Assembly (NCBI GenBank): GCA_034664105.1
Contig: JAXDIH010000066.1
Location: forward strand, 1 to 25,270
Reading direction: 5' to 3'
Source of the DNA: JACVRW01 sp034664105
GTDB taxonomy: Bacteria > Actinomycetota > Thermoleophilia > Solirubrobacterales > Thermoleophilaceae
Length of the DNA stretch: 25,270 bases
In this document: in pieces, positions 21,032 to 25,270 of the stretch
Numbering within the stretch: the first letter of the stretch is position 1
How the letters are laid out: each line of letters begins with the position of its first letter
Translations under genes and position numbers: made by a program
Notes under the pieces: model-generated
Database searches by the model: none
What the model was told of the DNA's origin: nothing
The model's input: only the letters and a program-made list of their open reading frames with translations

Positions 21032-21979
21032 ATGGACCGCGAGAACGCCGAGGGCCCGACCGACCTCAAGCGGGGCTCCTGGCTCGGCGTGCTCAAGCGC
21101 ACCGTCAAGGAGTTCAACGACGACGGGTTGACCGACTGGGCCGCCGCGCTCACCTATTACGCGGTGCTCGCGATCTTCCCGGCGCTGATCGTGATGGTGT
21201 CCGTGCTGGGCCTGATCGGCGAGTCGGCGACCAAGCCGCTGCTCGACAACCTCGGCAGCGTGGCCCCGGGTCCGGCGAAGGACATCTTCACCAGCGCGAT
21301 CAAGAACATCCAAGGCAGCCAGGGCGCCGCCGGCGTGTTCTTCATCGTGGGCCTGGTCGCCGCGATCTGGTCGGCTTCCGGGTACGTAGGCGCCTTCATG
21401 CGCGCGTCGAACGCGATCTACGAGATCGAAGAGGGCCGGCCGCTCTGGAAGACGCTGCCACTGCGGGTGGGCCTCACCGTGCTGCTGATGGTGCTCACCG
21501 CGATCAGCGCGATCGGCGTGACGCTCAGCGGCGGACTCGCCAAGGAGGCCGGCAATCTGATCGGCGTCGGCAACACCGCCGTAGATGTCTGGAATATCGC
21601 CAAGTGGCCGGTGCTGCTGCTGCTGGTGAGCTTCATGTTCGCGGTGCTCTACTGGGCGGCGCCGAACGTCAAGCAGCCGGGCTTCCGCTGGATCACGCCC
21701 GGCGGCGTACTGGCCGTGCTCGGGTGGGTGCTCGCGTCGCTGGCGTTCGCGTTCTACGTGAGCAACTTCGGTTCCTACAACAAGACCTATGGGGCCCTCG
21801 CCGGGCCGATCGTCTTCCTGGTCTGGCTGTGGATCTCGAACGTCATGATCCTGCTCGGAGCCGAGTTCAACGCCGAGCTCGAGCGCGGGCGAGCCATCGA
21901 GCAGGGCATGCGCCCTGAGGACAAGGAGCCGTTCGTGGAACCACGCGACACGCGCAAGATGGAGGGCAGCCCGTCGTGA
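21032..21979 (+). CDS. YihY/BrkB family inner membrane protein
   Basis: The ATG at 21032, with GGGAG just upstream, gives 315 residues. The family has about six transmembrane helices. Here they lie roughly at 38-63, 95-120, 140-165, 187-212, 222-245 and 252-278. The conserved opening DWAAALTYYAVLAIFPALIV, the IWSASGYVGAFMRASNAIYE segment and the NKTYGALAGPIVFLVWLWIS segment are all present. Both ends are charged and cytoplasmic. The family was once called ribonuclease BN, which is wrong; its function is unknown. It follows the sigma factor by 31 nt and its stop overlaps the DUF1360 start (GTGA), so the three are probably one transcript. Confidence 0.92.
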   Translation: MDRENAEGPTDLKRGSWLGVLKRTVKEFNDDGLTDWAAALTYYAVLAIFPALIVMVSVLGLIGESATKPLLDNLGSVAPGPAKDIFTSAIKNIQGSQGAAGVFFIVGLVAAIWSASGYVGAFMRASNAIYEIEEGRPLWKTLPLRVGLTVLLMVLTAISAIGVTLSGGLAKEAGNLIGVGNTAVDVWNIAKWPVLLLLVSFMFAVLYWAAPNVKQPGFRWITPGGVLAVLGWVLASLAFAFYVSNFGSYNKTYGALAGPIVFLVWLWISNVMILLGAEFNAELERGRAIEQGMRPEDKEPFVEPRDTRKMEGSPS

Positions 21980-22503
21980 GCGTGGAGGCCACCCGAGCCC
22001 GCGCCGAGGGCGCCTACGCCGGCTACGCCGAGCCGGGCGAGCGGCCGCCGTTCGCGGCATACGCGACGCTGGCGGCTCTGTTCAACGCCGCGATGGCCGC
22101 GGGGGTCGCCGGGGCCAAGCGCAGCGGGCGCGAGCTCCCCGAACGCATCGAGACGCGCGACATCGTGCTCACGGGCGTGGCCACGCACAAGCTGTCGCGG
22201 CTGCTGTCGAAGGACAGGATCACGGCCTTCGCGCGGGCGCCGTTCACGGAGTTCCAGCAGCCCGGCGGGCCGGCCGAGGTGGAGGAGCGCGCCCGCGGGC
22301 AGGGATGGCGGCGATCGATCGGCGAGCTGCTGATCTGCCCCTACTGCCTGGGCATGTGGATCTCCGGCGCCTTCAACCTCGGCCTGGTGGTGGCGCCGCG
22401 CGGCACGCGCTTCACGACGTCGGTGCTGACCGGGCTGACGATCTCAGACTTCCTGCAGATCGCCTACAAGGTCGCGGAGGACCGCGGCCTGGGCGGCAAC
22501 TGA
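21976..22503 (+). CDS. DUF1360 family membrane protein
   Basis: This 175-residue protein begins at GTG 21976, overlapping the YihY stop by 4 nt. The N-terminal part has a hydrophobic Ala-rich stretch (FAAYATLAALFNAAMAAGVAG). The DUF1360 core follows: RDIVLTGVATHKLSRLLSKD, then PFTEFQ, then the Cys pair in ICPYCLGMWISG at about 119-130, then hydrophobic LTGLTISDFLQIAYK. Members are small membrane proteins found in sporeformers and actinobacteria, with no defined activity. The CPYC pair could bind metal or form a disulphide. The stop ends only 2 nt from the stop of the convergent gene, and both stops lie in one palindrome, TGAGCTCA (22501-22508). Confidence 0.85.
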   Translation: MSVEATRARAEGAYAGYAEPGERPPFAAYATLAALFNAAMAAGVAGAKRSGRELPERIETRDIVLTGVATHKLSRLLSKDRITAFARAPFTEFQQPGGPAEVEERARGQGWRRSIGELLICPYCLGMWISGAFNLGLVVAPRGTRFTTSVLTGLTISDFLQIAYKVAEDRGLGGN

Positions 22504-22505
22504 GC

Positions 22506-22874
22506 TCAGGGCTCGAGCACGAACAGCTCGAAGCCGATGTCCGCGTCCACGAGCAGCTGGCTGTGGTAGGCCACCACCTTGCGCCCGAGCGCCTGCTCGA
22601 CCACGTTGACGAACGAGGCCTCCAGCGCCTCCTGAAAGGTGAGGCGGGTGCTGCGCACCTGGCTGCCGTGCCCGCCGGCAGCCAGCGTCCGCTCGACCGT
22701 CGTCATGGTGTCGCGCAGGACGGTGACGAGGTACGTGTCGTCCAGGAGGTAGCTCTTGGCCCGAGTGGGGCCGCGGCCGTAGTACTCACTGAACAGCTGC
22801 ACGATCCCGTTCGTGATCTGCGCGAGCTCCTCGCCTGGGCGCGAGTCCACCTCGGGAGCGGGAATGCCGTCCAT
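22506..22874 (-). CDS. DUF2294 (MpsC-like) family protein, copy 2
   Basis: The ATG at 22874 gives 122 residues, the normal length. A leading helix GEELAQITNGIVQLFSEYY runs into the signature GRGPTRAKSYL. The strand YLVTVLRDTMTTVERTL, the helix TFQEALEASFVNVVEQALGR and the final strand IGFELFVLEP follow. The signature and order match copy 1 at 19141, but the rest has diverged strongly, so these are old paralogues. The gene follows the zinc-ribbon gene after 10 nt and shares its promoter. No good Shine-Dalgarno precedes the ATG, so coupling is likely. A soluble cytoplasmic protein is predicted; function unknown. Confidence 0.85.
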   Translation of the reverse strand: MDGIPAPEVDSRPGEELAQITNGIVQLFSEYYGRGPTRAKSYLLDDTYLVTVLRDTMTTVERTLAAGGHGSQVRSTRLTFQEALEASFVNVVEQALGRKVVAYHSQLLVDADIGFELFVLEP

Positions 22875-22884
22875 CCCGGGAATC

Positions 22885-23088
22885 TTACGATGCCGACGCG
22901 GTGTCGCCGCGGTCACTGCCCGCCAGCCGTTCGCCGGCCTTCTCCTGCAGGCGCGGTGGCAGCGCCGAACGGAACAGGCGACTGACCTTGCCGAGCTTGG
23001 CCCGGCAGCGCGGGCACTCCTCGAACGTCGCCGACGTCGGGGCGTTGTACACCGTAAGCCTGCAGGTAGGGCAGTTCAGGTATGCCAT
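22885..23088 (-). CDS. small zinc-ribbon protein
   Basis: This 67-residue protein starts at ATG 23088 with a strong GAGGAG 5 nt upstream. Two CxxC knuckles (Cys6/Cys9 and Cys25/Cys28, in LNCPTCRL and EECPRCRAK) form a single zinc ribbon, followed by a basic tail (KVSRLFRSALPPRLQEK). The longer frame upstream to 23193 is not needed and has no second ribosome-binding site. Proteins like this may bind nucleic acid or a partner protein, but no specific role can be given. Its leader is about 87 nt if the promoter at 23182-23210 is used. It is the first gene of a two-gene operon with DUF2294 copy 2. Confidence 0.82.
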   Translation of the reverse strand: MAYLNCPTCRLTVYNAPTSATFEECPRCRAKLGKVSRLFRSALPPRLQEKAGERLAGSDRGDTASAS

Positions 23089-23181
23089 GCATTCTCCTCG
23101 TGCGCGGAAGGTCGGCAAACCCACGAGGTCCGTCCGACCGCCCTTCGTCGGCGCACGTCCCGCGATAACGGGTGGAAACGG

Positions 23182-23210
23182 AAGGTAGCCCAAACGGGGG
23201 GCAGCGTCAA
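23182..23210 (-). promoter_or_regulatory. housekeeping-type promoter of the zinc-ribbon/DUF2294 operon
   Basis: On the minus strand TTGACG (five of six to the -35 consensus), exactly 17 nt, then TACCTT. Transcription would start near 23175. This is the best sigma-70-like promoter in the window. Confidence 0.5.
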
Positions 23211-23215
23211 CGGAA

Positions 23216-23230
23216 ATAGGTATGACCTAT
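23216..23230. promoter_or_regulatory. palindromic operator candidate ATAGGT-ATG-ACCTAT
   Basis: A perfect 6-bp inverted repeat with a 3-nt centre, AT-rich in a very GC-rich region. It ends 5 nt upstream of the -35 box of the minus-strand promoter at 23182-23210. That position suits an activator, or a regulator shared with the debranching-enzyme gene on the other side. Confidence 0.4.
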
Positions 23231-23393
23231 GGCGGATGCCTCACCAAAGGTGACCCTCGTGCGCGCCACGGCAATCGCGCGCCGCGGACCCTTGGAGCGT
23301 GTGCACCAGCGGCGTCGCAAGCCGGGCGGCGCGAGCACCGCGATCTTCATCGGATGTGGGTTACCCGGCGCGGACCGGGCACACCGACGCAAG

Positions 23394-25270
23394 ATGGACC
23401 AACTCTCCAACTCGCTGGTGGTCAAGGCCGAGAACGTCTTCTTGGTGACACCGCGCGACGGCGGAGTGCCCCTGGACGAGCGGCACGCCTTCGGCCTCTG
23501 GTACCGGGACTGCCGCTTCCTGTCGGGTTACGGGCTGCTGCTCAACGGCGAGCCGCCGGTGCTGCTGCAGGCCTCGGACGCGCTCGGCACCACCGCCATC
23601 CACGACCTGACCAACCCGGACCTGGAGCTCGCTCCGGGCGTGAGGCTCCCGGCCCAGTCGTTGTCGCTGCGCTGCGAGCGCGTCGTGGACGCACGCGGCG
23701 GGCTGCGCGAGCGCCTGGAGCTAGCCAATCACCACCGGGAGCCGGTCCGCCTGGACCTCGAGGTGGTGCTCGCCGCGGACTTCCAGCCGATGCTCGTGAC
23801 CCGCGGGCTGGTCGCGTCCCACGAGCGCGCTGTGCACGTCGAGGTCGACGAGGGCGCCGTGCGCTTCTCGGTCCTCGGCCGCGACGGCGTGCTGCGGACG
23901 ACCACCGCGGAGCCGAGCGTCGAGCCGGCCGGGATCGAGCTGTCGAGCGCCAGGGCAGCCGTGCGGTTCGACATCGACCTGCCGGCCGGCGGGTCGCGCG
24001 AGTTGACGATCAGGCTCACGGCGGCGGAGATCGGGGAAGGGACGGCCGGCGTCGTCACGCCGCGGTCGCCGCCGGACGGGACGCGTGTGCGGTCGGACCA
24101 GGAGCTGTTCGACCGCGTGCTGGCTCGATCGCTCCAGGATCTGGACATGCTGCGCTCGCAGCTGGCGGAGAGCTCGTACTACTCGGCCGGCGTGCCCTGG
24201 TACGCGACCCTGTTCGGACGCGACGGCCTGATCAGCGCGATGCAGATGCTCGCCTTCGACTCCGACGTCGCCGCCGAGACGCTGCGGCTGCTGGGCACCC
24301 TGCTGGGCCGCGAGGTCGACGACTCGCGCGACGAGCAGCCCGGGCGGGTCTTGCACGAGCTGCGCGTCGGCGAGCCGGCCGCACTCGGCGAGACGCCCTT
24401 CGCCCGCTACTACGGCAGTGTGGACGCGACGCCGCTGTGGCTGTCGCTGCTGGCCGACCACGCCGACTGGTCGGGCAACCTGGACCTGTTCCGTGAGCTG
24501 CGTCCACAGGTGGACGCCGCGCTTGGGTGGATGGAGCGCTACGGCGACCTCGACGGCGACGGCCTGATCGAGTACCTCTGCCGCGCGCCCGACGGGCTGG
24601 TCAACCAAGGCTGGCGGGACTCCTGGGACGGTGTGCCGTACGCGGACGGGATGCCGCTCGAGCCGCCGATCGCGCTGGTCGAGGTGCAGGGCTACGCGAT
24701 CCGGGCGCTGCGCGGGGTGGCGCGGCTGTTCGAGCTCGACGGCGACGGCGCGCAGGGCGAGCGCCTGCGCGAGCGCGCCGACCGCCTGCGGCTCGAGCTC
24801 GACCGGTTCTGGCTTCCCGATATGGCCACCTACGCGATCGGCCTGGACCGCGGGAAGCGCCCGGGCTCCGAGCTCACCTCGAATCCGGGCCACCTGCTCT
24901 GGGCCGGGGCGATCTCGCCCGAGCGGGCGCTCAGCGTGCGCGGCGTGCTGATGAGCGAGGCGATGTTCAGCGGCTGGGGCGTGCGCACGCTCGCCGCCGG
25001 GCATCCGGGCTACAACCCGATCGGGTACCACACCGGCTCGGTCTGGCCGCACGACACCGCGCTGGTCGCATGCGGGCTGCGCGAGTACGGCTTCGACGAC
25101 GACTTCAACACGCTGTTCGACGCGCTGCTGGAGGCGTCATCCCAGTTCGGCGACTACCGGCTGCCCGAGCTGTTCGGCGGGCACGCGCGCACGCCCGGCG
25201 AAGGCCCGGTGCCGTATCCGGTGGCGTGCCGCCCGCAGGCGTGGGCCGCCGGGTCGATCCCCTACCTGCT
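23394..25270 (+). CDS. glycogen debranching enzyme N-terminal domain / amylo-alpha-1,6-glucosidase-like protein (3' end outside window)
   Basis: The frame is open for 625 codons to the window edge. Residues about 5-200 form the beta-rich GDE_N domain (SLVVKAENVFLVTPRDGG, HAFGLWYRDCRFLSGYGLLL). Residues about 230 onward are an (alpha/alpha)6 glucosidase toroid with GVPWYATLFGRDGLISAMQM (262-281), NQGWRDSWDG (404-413) containing acidic residues in the expected place, and HTGSVWPHDTALV (546-558). The enzyme would hydrolyse alpha-1,6 branch points in glycogen, trehalose-linked glucan or a related oligosaccharide in the cytoplasm. The ATG at 23394 directly precedes the conserved start. An in-frame ATG at 23229 would add 55 residues with weaker codon bias. 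The gap 23231-23393 otherwise holds nothing I can support. Most family members end at about 650-720 residues, so only a short tail is missing. Confidence 0.9.
   Translation, partial: MDQLSNSLVVKAENVFLVTPRDGGVPLDERHAFGLWYRDCRFLSGYGLLLNGEPPVLLQASDALGTTAIHDLTNPDLELAPGVRLPAQSLSLRCERVVDARGGLRERLELANHHREPVRLDLEVVLAADFQPMLVTRGLVASHERAVHVEVDEGAVRFSVLGRDGVLRTTTAEPSVEPAGIELSSARAAVRFDIDLPAGGSRELTIRLTAAEIGEGTAGVVTPRSPPDGTRVRSDQELFDRVLARSLQDLDMLRSQLAESSYYSAGVPWYATLFGRDGLISAMQMLAFDSDVAAETLRLLGTLLGREVDDSRDEQPGRVLHELRVGEPAALGETPFARYYGSVDATPLWLSLLADHADWSGNLDLFRELRPQVDAALGWMERYGDLDGDGLIEYLCRAPDGLVNQGWRDSWDGVPYADGMPLEPPIALVEVQGYAIRALRGVARLFELDGDGAQGERLRERADRLRLELDRFWLPDMATYAIGLDRGKRPGSELTSNPGHLLWAGAISPERALSVRGVLMSEAMFSGWGVRTLAAGHPGYNPIGYHTGSVWPHDTALVACGLREYGFDDDFNTLFDALLEASSQFGDYRLPELFGGHARTPGEGPVPYPVACRPQAWAAGSIPYL

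Noticed and set aside
22875..22890. TAAGAT as a -10 box giving a leaderless message for DUF2294 copy 2
   Set aside because: No -35 fits at 16-18 nt, and the box overlaps the stop codon of the zinc-ribbon gene, which ends only 10 nt upstream on the same strand. Co-transcription is simpler.
23207..23350. A 47-codon minus-strand frame starting MKIAVLAPP, like the start of a GT4 protein
   Set aside because: Only nine residues look familiar. The rest is Arg-rich with falling codon bias and ends inside the -35 box of the zinc-ribbon promoter. A decayed gene fragment is possible but cannot be supported.
1..25270. CRISPR arrays, tRNA or rRNA genes, insertion sequences, phage genes
   Set aside because: No regularly spaced repeats, tRNA cloverleaf motifs, transposase frames or terminal inverted repeats were found by reading both strands. 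Long opposite-strand frames are shadows caused by high GC.

Overview
The window is very GC-rich (by eye about 70% or more, with G or C at nearly every third codon position) and its genes are packed with 4-nt overlaps. The gene content (actinobacterial split LigD set, SigA-like sigma factor with region 1.1, YihY, DUF1360, DUF2294, GDE_N-type debranching enzyme) suggests a Gram-positive-type actinobacterium, most likely of the Thermoleophilia/Solirubrobacterales. That placement is an inference from style and content; no rRNA or other marker gene is present.

Layout. 1-1515 (minus): the start of a DJ-1/PfpI protein and a flavin amine oxidase. 1564-3342 (plus): two envelope proteins of unknown function. 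3314-4524 (minus): a 57-residue reading frame that runs into an extended SDR. 4580-8105 (plus): a zinc-type cation diffusion facilitator followed by the three LigD modules as separate genes (phosphoesterase, ligase, polymerase), each abutting or closely following the previous one. The phosphoesterase carries an extra basic C-terminal half. 8092-17881 (minus): eight genes, each overlapping the next, in transcription order carbamoyltransferase, GT2-GmhB fusion, GT4, GT4-GmhA fusion, HldE, classical SDR, GT9 heptosyltransferase, GT2. 18081-19163 (plus): a second, cysteine-rich GT9 transcribed divergently. 19141-23088: a stress/envelope block with two DUF2294 paralogues (minus) on either side of a ribbon-helix-helix protein, a SigA-like sigma factor, YihY and DUF1360 (plus), plus a small zinc-ribbon gene. 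23394 to the end (plus): an amylo-alpha-1,6-glucosidase-type glycogen debranching enzyme, cut by the window edge.

How it fits together. The eight-gene operon holds every catalytic activity needed to turn sedoheptulose 7-phosphate into ADP-D-glycero-beta-D-manno-heptose (GmhA, HldE kinase, GmhB, HldE adenylyltransferase), together with heptosyltransferases, other glycosyltransferases and a NodU-type carbamoyltransferase. In Gram-negatives this pathway builds the LPS inner core. Here, in what looks like an organism without LPS, two of the pathway enzymes are fused to glycosyltransferases. The product is probably a carbamoylated, heptose-containing surface glycan.

The most informative non-coding signal is a 24-bp element, GTTT-N15-(G/C)GGTA, found with the same spacing upstream of three genes: the DJ-1 gene, the heptose/carbamoyl operon and the sigma factor gene. 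It matches the SigB/SigF class of general-stress promoters, which would place the glycan operon and the sigma factor in one stress regulon. No tRNA, rRNA, CRISPR array, insertion sequence or convincing terminator was seen. Convergent genes overlap or abut at all four convergent junctions.
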